45,098 nucleotides of DNA from Acidovorax sp. GW101-3H11. Lineage in GTDB: Bacteria > Pseudomonadota > Gammaproteobacteria > Burkholderiales > Burkholderiaceae_C. Positions within the stretch are counted from its first letter, which is position 1, and the number at the start of each line of letters is the position of its first letter. Made by a program: the position numbers and the translations under genes. Where the stretch lies: the NCBI RefSeq assembly GCF_001633105.1, contig NZ_LUKZ01000028.1, forward strand, positions 1 through 45,098. The letters run 5' to 3'. Under the pieces are notes generated by a model. That model searched no databases and had not been told where the DNA came from. It saw nothing but the letters and a program-made list of their open reading frames with translations. Below, piece after piece: positions 8,137-18,523 of this stretch.

Positions 8137-9171
8137 TCATTTTTTCGGCAGGATGTTCAGCTCGGCCGTGCTGGGCAGGAAGCTGGGGTTCCACACGTCG
8201 TCGGCGTTCACGCGGGTCTTGGTGTTGAACGCGTCGGACACCTGCGATGCCATCAGCGACAGGCGGCCGGGTACGGCCTTGCCGAAGCCTTCGGCGCGCG
8301 CATCGGGGCTGTTGATCACGGTGTCGATGGCCAGCTGCAGGCGGCGGGTTTCGAGCGGCACGTTCACGATGCCGTCGCGCGCTTTCACATGCTCGATGGC
8401 GGCGGCGGGGTTGGCGATCACTTCCTTGGCGCCCTTGGCAAAGGCCGACAGGAAGGCCTTGATGGCGGCCGGGTTCTCCTTGATGAGCTTGGGGCTGGCG
8501 ATGATCACGTTGCCGTACAGCTTCACGCCAAAGTCGGCGTAGGGCAGCACCACCACGTCGGCGGCCTTGGCACCGCGCGCTTCCAGGTTCAGCAGGCTCG
8601 TGAAGGTGAAGCCGGTGATGGCGTCCACATCACCGCGCACCAGCATGGTTTCGCGCAATGGGGGGTCCATGGCGGTCCAGGTCACGGCGCCAATACCGTT
8701 GGCCTTCTGGAAGATGGGGAACGCGCGGCGGCCTGCGTCGAACACGGGGGCGCCCAGCTTCTTGCCTGCTAGGTCGGCGGGCTTGGTGATGCCGCTCTTC
8801 TTGAGCGCCATGACCGAGGCGGGCGTGTTGTTGTAGACCATCATCACCGCCACGGGCTTGTTCTGCGCGTCGGGGTTGTTGGCGTGGAACTCCATCACGG
8901 CGGCCAGGTCGGCAAAACCCATGTCGTAGGTGCCCGAGGCTACGCGCTGCACCGCACCGCCCGAACCGTTGCCTGCATCCACCGCCACATCCAGGCCCGC
9001 CGCCTTGAAGTAGCCCTTGGCCACAGGCTGCAGGAACAGGGCGGCAGGGCCCTCGAAGCGCCAGTCGAGCTGGAACTTGATGGGCGTGGTGGCCTGGGCC
9101 TGGGCCGTGCTGAAGGTGCTGGCGGTGGCGAGCAGGAGGGCGGCTTGCAGGAGGGTGCGTTTGTTCATCAT
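8137..9171 (-). CDS. ABC transporter substrate-binding protein (NMT1/THI5-like)
   Basis: 344 aa from the first ATG of MMNKRTLL at 9169-9171, with AGGA 8 bp upstream; the second Met is equally possible. A signal peptide ends at about residue 26 (AQAQA). The mature part follows the SsuA/THI5 pattern: FQLDWRFEGPAALFL, a pocket segment GNGSGGAVQRVASGTYDMGFAD, and the dimer of lobes expected of periplasmic binding proteins. Relatives bind sulfonates, taurine, nitrate or formylaminopyrimidine. The operon's deaminase argues for a nitrogen heterocycle here. Confidence 0.9.
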   Translation of the reverse strand: MMNKRTLLQAALLLATASTFSTAQAQATTPIKFQLDWRFEGPAALFLQPVAKGYFKAAGLDVAVDAGNGSGGAVQRVASGTYDMGFADLAAVMEFHANNPDAQNKPVAVMMVYNNTPASVMALKKSGITKPADLAGKKLGAPVFDAGRRAFPIFQKANGIGAVTWTAMDPPLRETMLVRGDVDAITGFTFTSLLNLEARGAKAADVVVLPYADFGVKLYGNVIIASPKLIKENPAAIKAFLSAFAKGAKEVIANPAAAIEHVKARDGIVNVPLETRRLQLAIDTVINSPDARAEGFGKAVPGRLSLMASQVSDAFNTKTRVNADDVWNPSFLPSTAELNILPKK

Positions 9172-9559
9172 GAAGAGGTTCCTGTCAAAAGACGGCGGGA
9201 GAAGGCGGTAGCACAACGGGGCACTGGGGCGGCCCCAGGGCTCGCCACCGTGCCATGGTGGGCCAGTCAGCAAAAACGATGCCTGGTTTCACCGGGGCGG
9301 GGAGGGGGTGCGGGCTATTGTTCGCCAGTTTGGTGCACGCGGTTCTACAGGCTTTCCCGAAATGGTGCAAAGGGGTTTTGGCGGTCCGAGGCCGGGGGCA
9401 ACAAGCTTTGCGCCCATGGGGTCCGCTAAATCGGTGCCGGGGCGCACATTGGGGCAAACGCGCAGGCCGTGCCCGCCCGCCGGTGGTACAACAAAAGCCC
9501 TGCATCCACTTTGTGGTTCCCGATCTCCATATCCACACCAACACTTGGGAGGGTTTCTC
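9172..9559. other. Gene-free divergent promoter region
   Basis: 388 bp separate the divergent binding-protein and HDOD genes. No credible coding sequence is present. A loose direct repeat TTTGGTGCAC / AATGGTGCAA lies near 9328 and 9361. A ribosome site GGGAGGG precedes the HDOD start. Promoters for both genes must lie here, but no -35/-10 or -24/-12 pair is convincing by eye. Confidence 0.5.
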
Positions 9560-10378
9560 ATGGCAGACATCCAGGCTTTTTTCGAGAACGTGCAACTACC
9601 CACCATCCCCGACGTGGCGCGCGAGCTGATCGCCACCATGAAGGACGATGACATCCCTTTCGAGAAGGTGCGGGCGGCGATCTCCAAGGACCCGGCCCTC
9701 ACGGCCAAGCTGATCCGCCTGGCCAACAGCGCGCGTTTTGGCCTGCCCCGCCAGGTGGCGTCGCTGGACGATGCCATCACCATGGTGGGGCTCAATCAGG
9801 TGCGCACGCTGGCGCTGGCGTCTTGCATGTCGGGCGTGTTCAAGGACGCGCCCGGGGTGGACGCCGATGCGTTCTGGAAGGAGAGCATGGCGATTGCGGG
9901 CTATTCGCAGTGGCTGGCCCGCACGCTGGGTTCCAACGTGCAGGAGTCGTGGCTCGCGGGCTTTCTGGTGCGGCTCGGTGAGTTGATCATTGCCCAGAAG
10001 GCGCCCGAGCAGATCCCGGCCATTGAGCAGCTGCCCCACCACGCGGGCGGCCGCTGGGAGCGCGAACGCACGCTGCTGGGCTTTACCGAAGCCCAGGTGA
10101 CGGCCGAGCTGGCGCGGCGCTGGCGCTTCCCCGACACCATCACCCGCGCGCTGGAGACAGCCGAAGACCCCGTGGCCGCCACCCCGTTCTGCCGCCTGGG
10201 CGGCATCCTGCATGTGGCCACCCTGCTGGCCGAGATCGGGCTGGAAGAGCCCATGTCCCCCGTCGAAACCATTGCCAGCTTGCCCGCCGAGATCAAGAAG
10301 GCGCTGCAGCTCGACTCCCACTGGCTGGCCGAGCACCTGCCGCCGGTGGCGGACTACGTGGATGTCTCTGTTCGCTGA
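9560..10378 (+). CDS. HDOD-domain signalling protein
   Basis: 272 aa from the ATG at 9560, with GGGAGGG upstream. Residues about 8-200 form an HDOD domain, the catalytically degenerate relative of HD phosphohydrolases: LPTIPDVARELI, KDPALTAKLIRLANSARFG, then SLDDAITMVGLNQVRTLALA. Typical members act in c-di-GMP, chemotaxis or stress signalling by protein contacts. There is no second output domain. It is a single gene closed by a strong terminator. Two GGDEF proteins lie elsewhere in the window, but no link is shown. Confidence 0.9.
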   Translation: MADIQAFFENVQLPTIPDVARELIATMKDDDIPFEKVRAAISKDPALTAKLIRLANSARFGLPRQVASLDDAITMVGLNQVRTLALASCMSGVFKDAPGVDADAFWKESMAIAGYSQWLARTLGSNVQESWLAGFLVRLGELIIAQKAPEQIPAIEQLPHHAGGRWERERTLLGFTEAQVTAELARRWRFPDTITRALETAEDPVAATPFCRLGGILHVATLLAEIGLEEPMSPVETIASLPAEIKKALQLDSHWLAEHLPPVADYVDVSVR

Positions 10379-10392
10379 AGCCGTCTGACTCA

Positions 10393-10424
10393 AAAAAGAA
10401 AGGCCCCGAGGGGCCTTTCTTTTT
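10393..10424. terminator. Bidirectional rho-independent terminator
   Basis: A 15-bp perfect stem (AAAAAGAAAGGCCCC / GGGGCCTTTCTTTTT) with a GA loop, so it has a T-run on both strands. It lies between the convergent HDOD and maeB genes and can terminate both. Confidence 0.95.
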
Positions 10425-10458
10425 GGCGTAGCGCGATCAGCGCTCTCCATTAGCGCCA

Positions 10459-12765
<2,307 letters not shown>

Positions 12766-12944
12766 ACGGAAATCCTGGAAGTCCTCGGCGGAATGCAAAA
12801 CAAGCGTACCCGATGGTGGGGTGGGTGCGCATGCCTGTTTATGCGGATGCGGCATGAAGCCAAAACCCTCTTGCGGCAGGGCCGGCAAGAGGGCAGGGCC
12901 CCGGGGTGCGGGGCAGGGTTCTTCGGCAGCGGGCAGACGGGACG

Positions 12945-14432
12945 CTAGTGGGCGTCGGCCTGGCGTGCGGCGTTGACAGCGGCGGAGGTGTCGCGGCTGG
13001 CGCCATTGAAGAAAACGTTCAGGGCCACGGCCGTGATCGAGGCCAGCAGGATACCGGATTCGATCAGGGGGTGGATCGCATGCGGCATCCACTGGCGAAA
13101 GCTCGGCGCAATCAGCGGGATCATGCCCACGCCGATGGACACGGCCACGATCATCGCGTTGAAGCGGTTGTGCTTGAAGTCCACCCCGCCCAGGATGCGG
13201 ATGCCGGTGGCGGCCACCATGCCGAACATCACCAGGCCCGCGCCGCCCAGCACCATGGTGGGCAGCGATTCGACCAGCGCCGCCATCTTGGGCAGCACAC
13301 CGAGCACGATCAGGATCACGCCACCCGCCACACACACGAAGCGGCTCTTGACGCCGGTGACGGCGACCAGCCCGACGTTCTGCGAAAAGCTGGTGTACGG
13401 AAAGGTGTTGAAGATGCCGCCCAGCAGCGTGCCCAGGCCGTCGGTGCGCAGGCCGCGTGTGAGGTCGGCCTGCTCGATCTTGCGGTCGGTCATTTCGCCC
13501 AGGGCCAGGAACATGCCGGTGGATTCGATCATCACCACGATCATCACCAGCGTCATGGTCAGGATCAGGATGGGGTCGAACACCGGGCCGGCAATCTCGA
13601 ACGGTAGCACCAGGTCAAACCACTGGGCCTTGGCCACTTTCTCGAACGACATCAGGCCCATGGCCACCGCAATCACGGCGCCGATGACGATGCCCAGCAG
13701 CACCGAAATGTTGGCGATGAAGCCCTTGGCAAACTTGGCGATCAGCAGGATGGACACCAGCACCACGGCCGAGATGCCCACGCCCGTGAGGTCGGCGTAC
13801 TTGGGGTTGGGCACCGTGGGCACCACCGCAAAGCCCTTGGGCACGGGCGGCAGCGATGAGCCGGGTGCACCGGCGACGGACTGCATCTCGCTGAGCCACT
13901 TGATGTGCTCGGGGTTCACCACATTGGGCGCGGTCGGCCCCACGGGGTTGCCAAAAATCCAGTTGATGCCCACGCGCATCAGGCTGATGCCGATGACCGC
14001 AATGATGGTGCCGGTGACCACCGGCGGAAAGAACCGCAGCATGCGGCTGACCAGGGGCGCGATGAGGATGGAGATGACCCCCGCGCCAATCACCGAGCCA
14101 AAAATCAGCCCGGCCCCGGCCGTGCCCCCGGTGCTCTGCGCCATGGACACCATGGGTGCCACCGAGGCAAAGGTCACGCCCATCATCACCGGCAGCCGGA
14201 TGCCGAACCACTGCGAGGCGCCCAGCGCCTGGATCAGCGTGACCAGGCCGCAAACGAACAGGTCGGCCGAGATCAGCTTGGCCACCTGGTCGGGCGTGAG
14301 GTTGAGCGCGCGGCCGACGATGAGCGGCACGGCCACCGCACCGGCATACATCACCAGCACATGCTGCAGGCCCAGCGCCGTGAGGCGCCCCAGGGGCAGG
14401 TGTTCGTCCACGGGATGCACGGGCGGGGTCAT
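12945..14432 (-). CDS. NCS2-family urate/xanthine permease
   Basis: 495 aa from the ATG at 14430-14432 with AAGGAA five bases upstream. About 12-14 membrane helices. The NCS2 signature is present as QNVGLVAVTG (351-360), and the conserved acidic residue of MIESTGMFLALG (Glu303) needed for purine recognition is present. Relatives (UacT, PucK, YgfU) are proton symporters for urate or xanthine. It stands at the head of the purine region, so urate uptake for PuuD is likely. The upstream gap has a GTATAC-cored site at 14507-14524 that may be a GntR operator. Confidence 0.93.
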   Translation of the reverse strand: MTPPVHPVDEHLPLGRLTALGLQHVLVMYAGAVAVPLIVGRALNLTPDQVAKLISADLFVCGLVTLIQALGASQWFGIRLPVMMGVTFASVAPMVSMAQSTGGTAGAGLIFGSVIGAGVISILIAPLVSRMLRFFPPVVTGTIIAVIGISLMRVGINWIFGNPVGPTAPNVVNPEHIKWLSEMQSVAGAPGSSLPPVPKGFAVVPTVPNPKYADLTGVGISAVVLVSILLIAKFAKGFIANISVLLGIVIGAVIAVAMGLMSFEKVAKAQWFDLVLPFEIAGPVFDPILILTMTLVMIVVMIESTGMFLALGEMTDRKIEQADLTRGLRTDGLGTLLGGIFNTFPYTSFSQNVGLVAVTGVKSRFVCVAGGVILIVLGVLPKMAALVESLPTMVLGGAGLVMFGMVAATGIRILGGVDFKHNRFNAMIVAVSIGVGMIPLIAPSFRQWMPHAIHPLIESGILLASITAVALNVFFNGASRDTSAAVNAARQADAH

Positions 14433-14506
14433 GGGAATTCCTTTTGTACGGGGCCTGACGGATGGGTGGCGAGCTGTGTGCAATACGGTGCACAGCAGTC
14501 CATACA

Positions 14507-14524
14507 AAAATCGTATACAAAATA
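14507..14524. promoter_or_regulatory. Candidate GntR (FCD) operator upstream of the permease
   Basis: The site reads AAAATCGTATACAAAATA and shares 12 of 18 positions with the perfect palindrome at 32988-33005, including the whole GTATAC core. A second ATACAAAA lies 13 bp away as a direct repeat (14502-14509 and 14515-14522). Confidence 0.45.
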
Positions 14525-14632
14525 TGTGAAACGGCTTATCCCGGTAAACCCTAGGTGCAGCAGCAGCGCCCTCCAGCGCGCAAGGCGGTGGAGGGGGAGG
14601 AGACTGGGGCAGACGCGGTGCCTGCGGGTGGT

Positions 14633-15319
14633 TCAGGGCATGCCGCGTGGCGTCGCCAAGGGGGCCAGCGACTCGCGCAGGCGGTCACGCACCAGCGGCT
14701 GGCCGGGGTTGAGTGCGGCTTCCACATGGCCGATGTGGGCGAGCAGGCGTTCGCGGGCCAGGGCCGCGTTGCCCGCTTCCAGGGCCTCGACGATGGATGC
14801 GTGCTCCGCGCACGACTGGCTGGCCTCGTGCCGCGACTGGTAAAGCGATGCCGCCAGCGTGGTGCGCGCCGTGAGGTCGCGCAAGATATCGCTCAGGCTG
14901 CGGTGGCCCATGGCCTCGGCCAGGCACACATGAAAGTCGGCCAGCAGGAAGGCGCGCGTGGCGGCGTCGGCACCTTCGATGGCGCGCTGCTCGTCGGCAA
15001 TGTGGGCGCGCAGGCGGGGGATGACTGCCTGCAGCGGGCGCCCGGCATCGGCCAGGATGCCTGATTCGATGATGCGCCGGGCCGAGAACGCATCGCGCGC
15101 GTCGTCCACCGAGGGCTCCACCACATACCAGCCCCGGCGCGGGCGCACTTCGACAAACCCGCGCGCCTGCAGCTGCATCAGCGCCTCGCGCACCAGGGTG
15201 CGGCTCACGCCGAAGAGGTCGGCCAGTTCCTGCTCGCCCAGGCGCTCGCCGGGTGAGAGCTTTTGCGCAAGGATGGATTCCACCACCTGCTGGGCGATCT
15301 GGGTCTGGTTGGTGCTCAT
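14633..15319 (-). CDS. GntR-family FCD transcriptional regulator (dctA-linked)
   Basis: 228 aa. The ATG overlaps the dctA stop by 4 bp (ATGA), so the two genes are translationally coupled. Winged helix at about 8-68: GERLGEQELADLFGVSRTLV, then REALMQLQARGFVEVRPRRGWYV. The FCD domain follows (SARRIIESGILAD, LLADFHVCLAEAMGHRSL, HASIVEALEAGN). It is clearly similar to the regulator at 32295-32963 in both halves, so the two may be paralogues with related operators. Likely ligand: an organic acid of purine or glyoxylate metabolism, by inference. Confidence 0.93.
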   Translation of the reverse strand: MSTNQTQIAQQVVESILAQKLSPGERLGEQELADLFGVSRTLVREALMQLQARGFVEVRPRRGWYVVEPSVDDARDAFSARRIIESGILADAGRPLQAVIPRLRAHIADEQRAIEGADAATRAFLLADFHVCLAEAMGHRSLSDILRDLTARTTLAASLYQSRHEASQSCAEHASIVEALEAGNAALARERLLAHIGHVEAALNPGQPLVRDRLRESLAPLATPRGMP

Positions 15320-16647
15320 GCGGCCGATTGTGGCGCGGGTTGTGGCTGCGCAGGCGATGGTTGCAGCGGGGGCTGCAAGGGGGGCAGGCTCTGCCCGTCC
15401 AGCACCGCATGGGCGCGGTCGCGGTCGATGTCGCCCTCCCACGCGGCAATGGCCACGGTGGCCACGCAGTTGCCAATCAGGTTGCCCAGGGCGCGGGCAA
15501 TGCCCATGAACCAGTCCACCGACAGCACCAGCACCAGCCCGATGGCGGGGATGGCCGGAATGGCATGCAGCGTGGCCGCCAGCACCACAATGGCCGAGCC
15601 CGGCACGCCGTGCGCGCCCTTGGACGTGACCAGCGAGATCGCCAGGATGGTCAGCAGGTCGGTCATGGTGATGGGCGTGTTCGTGGCCTGGGCGATGAAC
15701 ACGGCCGCCAGCGTGATGTAGATCGAGAACGCGTCCAGGTTGAACGAGTAGCCGGTGGGGATCACCAGACCCACGGTCGAATCACGGATACCCATGTGCT
15801 TGAGCTTGGCCATGATCTGGGGCAGCACGCTGTCCGACGACGTGGTGGCGAACACCACCGCCAGCTCTTCGCGCAGGTAGCGCAGCAGCTTGAACAGGCT
15901 GAAGCCCGAGACCCGCATGATCAGGCCCAGCACCACCACCACGAAGATGAACACGGCCGCATAGAACAGCACCACCAGCATGCCCAGCTGCTTGAGCGAG
16001 CCGATGCCGTACTTTCCCACTGTGAACGCAATCGCACCCAGCACGCCCAGCGGCGCCAGCTTGATGATCAGGCCCATGGTCTTGAACAGTACGTGCGACA
16101 GGTCTTCAATGAGGCCCGTGACCCGCGCGCCGCGATCGCCCATCAGCGCCAGCGCGCAGCCGAACACGATGGAGAACAGCAGCACCTGCAGCACGTCGCC
16201 ATTGGCAAAAGCGCTCACGGCCGTGGTGGGAATGAGCTTGAGCAAAAAGTCGCTGAAGCCGCCACCCGTGAGCTTGCTGGCGTTGTCTGCATAGGCGCCC
16301 ATCGCCTTGGGGTCGAGCGCCTTCGGGTCCACATTCATGCCCACACCGGGTTCAAACCAGAACGCGAGCGCCAGGCCCAGCACCAGCGCGATGGTGGTGA
16401 CCACCTCGAAGTAGATCAGCGACTTGATGCCCACGCGGCCCACACGCTTCAGGTCGCCCGTGCCTGCAATGCCGTGCACCACCACGCAGAACACGATGAG
16501 CGGGATCAGCATCTTGATGAGCTTGATGAAGCCGTCGCCCAGCGGCTTGAGCTGCACGGCCGTGTCGGGCCAGAGCAGCCCGATGGCCACACCGGCAATC
16601 AAGGCCAGGATCACCCGGCCAAACAAGGAGTTGAGGAAGCGGAGCAT
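15316..16647 (-). CDS. dctA: C4-dicarboxylate/cation symporter, DctA-type (DAACS family)
   Basis: 443 aa from the ATG at 16645-16647. DctA hallmarks: TTSSDSVLPQIM in the re-entrant hairpin (the serine-rich motif), IPTGYSFNLDAFSIYITLA with the cation-binding region, and GAHGVPGSAIVVLAATL. Size is typical (about 430-450 aa). DctA imports succinate, fumarate, malate and sometimes orotate with protons or sodium. Its coupling to a GntR regulator inside a purine-catabolic region suggests its real cargo may be an acidic intermediate here. The extended C-terminal tail after DRDRAHAVLDG is Pro/Gln rich. Confidence 0.92.
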   Translation of the reverse strand: MLRFLNSLFGRVILALIAGVAIGLLWPDTAVQLKPLGDGFIKLIKMLIPLIVFCVVVHGIAGTGDLKRVGRVGIKSLIYFEVVTTIALVLGLALAFWFEPGVGMNVDPKALDPKAMGAYADNASKLTGGGFSDFLLKLIPTTAVSAFANGDVLQVLLFSIVFGCALALMGDRGARVTGLIEDLSHVLFKTMGLIIKLAPLGVLGAIAFTVGKYGIGSLKQLGMLVVLFYAAVFIFVVVVLGLIMRVSGFSLFKLLRYLREELAVVFATTSSDSVLPQIMAKLKHMGIRDSTVGLVIPTGYSFNLDAFSIYITLAAVFIAQATNTPITMTDLLTILAISLVTSKGAHGVPGSAIVVLAATLHAIPAIPAIGLVLVLSVDWFMGIARALGNLIGNCVATVAIAAWEGDIDRDRAHAVLDGQSLPPLQPPLQPSPAQPQPAPQSAA

Positions 16648-16693
16648 GGGAACCCTTTGCGGAGAAAAAGGACGGAGTGGTGCTGCAATCAAT

Positions 16694-16705
16694 CTTGCAT
16701 ACAAG
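16694..16705. promoter_or_regulatory. Candidate GntR operator upstream of dctA
   Basis: CTTGCATACAAG is a near-palindrome with the same GYATAC core as the other candidate GntR sites. It lies 47 bp upstream of the dctA start, in the gap divergent from the glycerate kinase gene. Confidence 0.4.
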
Positions 16706-16863
16706 AACTGTAGACAACTGTTGAAAGCCAGAACATGGGGTTATCCCGCGCTGCGCACCGCTCTGGCGTGTTGCCATCCCCTGCCTGGGTTGAAGTAGTT
16801 TTGACTATGGCGCACTGCTGTGCGGGTGGCCATGGCCCCACAATCGCCCGCGGAGACAACCCC

Positions 16864-18204
16864 ATGAACATCACCGACGCCGTGCCCGACCCCGTTCGCC
16901 AGAGCGGGGATTTCCTCGAATACCTCTACCGCGTGGCCGTGCGCCGCGCGCTACCGCTGCACAACACCGCTGCTTTTCTGCCCGCCCCCCCCAGTCGCGA
17001 GAGCGGCGGCCGCACCCTGGTGCTGGGCGCTGGCAAAGCCGGTGGCGCCATGGCCCAGGCGGTGGAGGCGCTGTGGCCGGCCGATGCGCCGCTGTCGGGC
17101 CTGGTCGTCACGCGCTACCACCACACACCGCCCCGGCCCGACGGGCTGCCCCAGCGGATCGAGGTGGTCGAGGCTGCGCACCCTGTGCCTGATGCGGCGG
17201 GGCTGGCGGCCGCAGAGCGCATCCTGGCGCTCACCGAGGGCCTCACCGAAAACGACCTGGTGCTGTGCCTGATCTCGGGCGGGGGCTCGGCCCTGCTCAC
17301 GCTACCGGCGGATGGGCTCACGCTCGAAGACAAGCAGCGCATCAACAAGGCCTTGCTGGAGAGCGGCGCCGCCATCGACGAGATGAACTGCGTGCGCAAG
17401 CACCTCTCGCGCATCAAGGGCGGGCGACTGGCGGCGGCGTGCGCGCCCGCGCGCGTGGTCACGCTCACCATCAGCGACGTGCCGGGCGACGACCCCTCGG
17501 TGATCGCCAGCGGCCCCACGGTGCCCGATGCGACCACCTGCGCGGACGCGCTGGCCATCCTGGCGCGCTATGGCATCGAGGTGCCCCCCGCAGTGCGCGC
17601 TGCACTGGAAGCAGGCACGCTGGAAACCCCCAAGCCCGGCGACGCGGTGTTTGCGAACCATGTGGTGCACATGACGGCCACGCCCCAGCAGTCGCTGCAG
17701 GCCGCTGCCGAGGCCGCGCGGGCGGCGGATGTGGCTGCGTACATCCTGTCCGACGAGATCGAAGGCGAATCGCGCGAGGTGGGCAAGGTGCACGCTGCGC
17801 TGGCACGCGCCGTGGCGCGGCATGGCCAGCCGTTTGCGCGCCCCTGCGTGATCCTCTCGGGCGGCGAGACCACCGTCACCATCCGCCCGCGCGCACCCGG
17901 CGCCGCCAAGGGCCGGGGCGGCCGGGCGGGCGAGTTCTGCATGGGGCTCGCGCAGGCGCTGCAAGGCCAGGCGGGCGTGTGGGCGCTGGCGGCGGACACC
18001 GACGGCATCGACGGCGTGGAAGACAACGCCGGTGCCCGCGTGGCACCCGACACCCTGGCGCGCGCTGCGGCGCAGGGCCTGTCCATCGCAGACCACCTGG
18101 ACCGCAACGATGCCTATGGCTACTTCGATGCGCTGGGCGACCTGGTCATCACCGGGCCCACGCACACCAACGTCAACGACTTCCGGGCGATCCTGATTTT
18201 GTAG
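16864..18204 (+). CDS. ttuD: Glycerate 2-kinase / TtuD-type protein (MOFRL family)
   Basis: 446 aa from the ATG at 16864 (CGGAGACAACCCC upstream). N-terminal DUF4147 domain: VLGAGKAGGAMAQA, LCLISGGGSALLTLP, HLSRIKGGRLA and TISDVPGDDPSVIASGPT. C-terminal MOFRL domain: TDGIDGVEDNAGA and GPTHTNVNDFRAIL. Family members were first called hydroxypyruvate reductase (TtuD), but characterised ones are glycerate 2-kinases making 2-phosphoglycerate. With Gcl and GlxR nearby, the kinase role completes glyoxylate to 2-phosphoglycerate. It is divergent from dctA. Confidence 0.92.
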   Translation: MNITDAVPDPVRQSGDFLEYLYRVAVRRALPLHNTAAFLPAPPSRESGGRTLVLGAGKAGGAMAQAVEALWPADAPLSGLVVTRYHHTPPRPDGLPQRIEVVEAAHPVPDAAGLAAAERILALTEGLTENDLVLCLISGGGSALLTLPADGLTLEDKQRINKALLESGAAIDEMNCVRKHLSRIKGGRLAAACAPARVVTLTISDVPGDDPSVIASGPTVPDATTCADALAILARYGIEVPPAVRAALEAGTLETPKPGDAVFANHVVHMTATPQQSLQAAAEAARAADVAAYILSDEIEGESREVGKVHAALARAVARHGQPFARPCVILSGGETTVTIRPRAPGAAKGRGGRAGEFCMGLAQALQGQAGVWALAADTDGIDGVEDNAGARVAPDTLARAAAQGLSIADHLDRNDAYGYFDALGDLVITGPTHTNVNDFRAILIL

Positions 18205-18279
18205 CGGCTGGCGCTGGCTGGGTCTGGGCTGCAGGGGGGTAAAGGCAAGGGGTCGTGGCTGGCGCTGTGCCTGATCCTT

Positions 18280-18318
18280 CCCCCTCTCCCCAACCCTCTC
18301 CCGCGAGGGGAGAGGGAG
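18280..18318 (+). repeat. 39-bp inverted repeat, left arm
   Basis: Perfect reverse complement of 18444-18482. The arm is itself nearly palindromic (CCCTCTCCCC ... GGGGAGAGGG), so it can fold alone as a hairpin. Confidence 0.95.
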
Positions 18319-18443
18319 CCAGACGGGCGCCAGGACGGCCAGGATGTTGTGAAGAGCGCGCCTCCCGCAGTGCTTGCATGGCTCCAGCGAAGCGGCTCAT
18401 CCGGCCAAAGACCTCGCAACCACCAGCGGCGTCTCGGCCTTCA

Positions 18444-18482
18444 CTCCCTCTCCCCTCGCGGGAGAGGGTTGGGGAGAGGGGG
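18444..18482 (-). repeat. 39-bp inverted repeat, right arm
   Basis: Perfect reverse complement of 18280-18318, 125 bp away. The same kind of CT/GA-rich hairpin element is scattered in many GC-rich proteobacterial genomes. No target-site duplication flanks the pair. Confidence 0.95.
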
Positions 18483-18523
18483 TCTCCCGCCAGGGCGAGG
18501 CGTTGTCATCCCCCCGCCCCCCC

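Larger units (their letters stand above)
18205..18523. other. Gene-free gap with a long inverted repeat
   Basis: Between the convergent glycerate kinase and LysR genes. It is filled by two 39-bp inverted arms and a 125-bp spacer; no coding sequence is supported. The arms probably also act as transcription stops for both genes. Confidence 0.6.

Noticed and set aside
9328-9370. Direct repeat TTTGGTGCAC / AATGGTGCAA as an NtrC or sigma-54 element.
   Set aside because: Spacing and sequence do not fit a -24/-12 promoter or a paired NtrC site.
14569-14595. CCCTCCA/TGGAGGG hairpin between the permease and gntR.
   Set aside because: Seven-bp arms without a T-run; it could be chance in GC-rich DNA.
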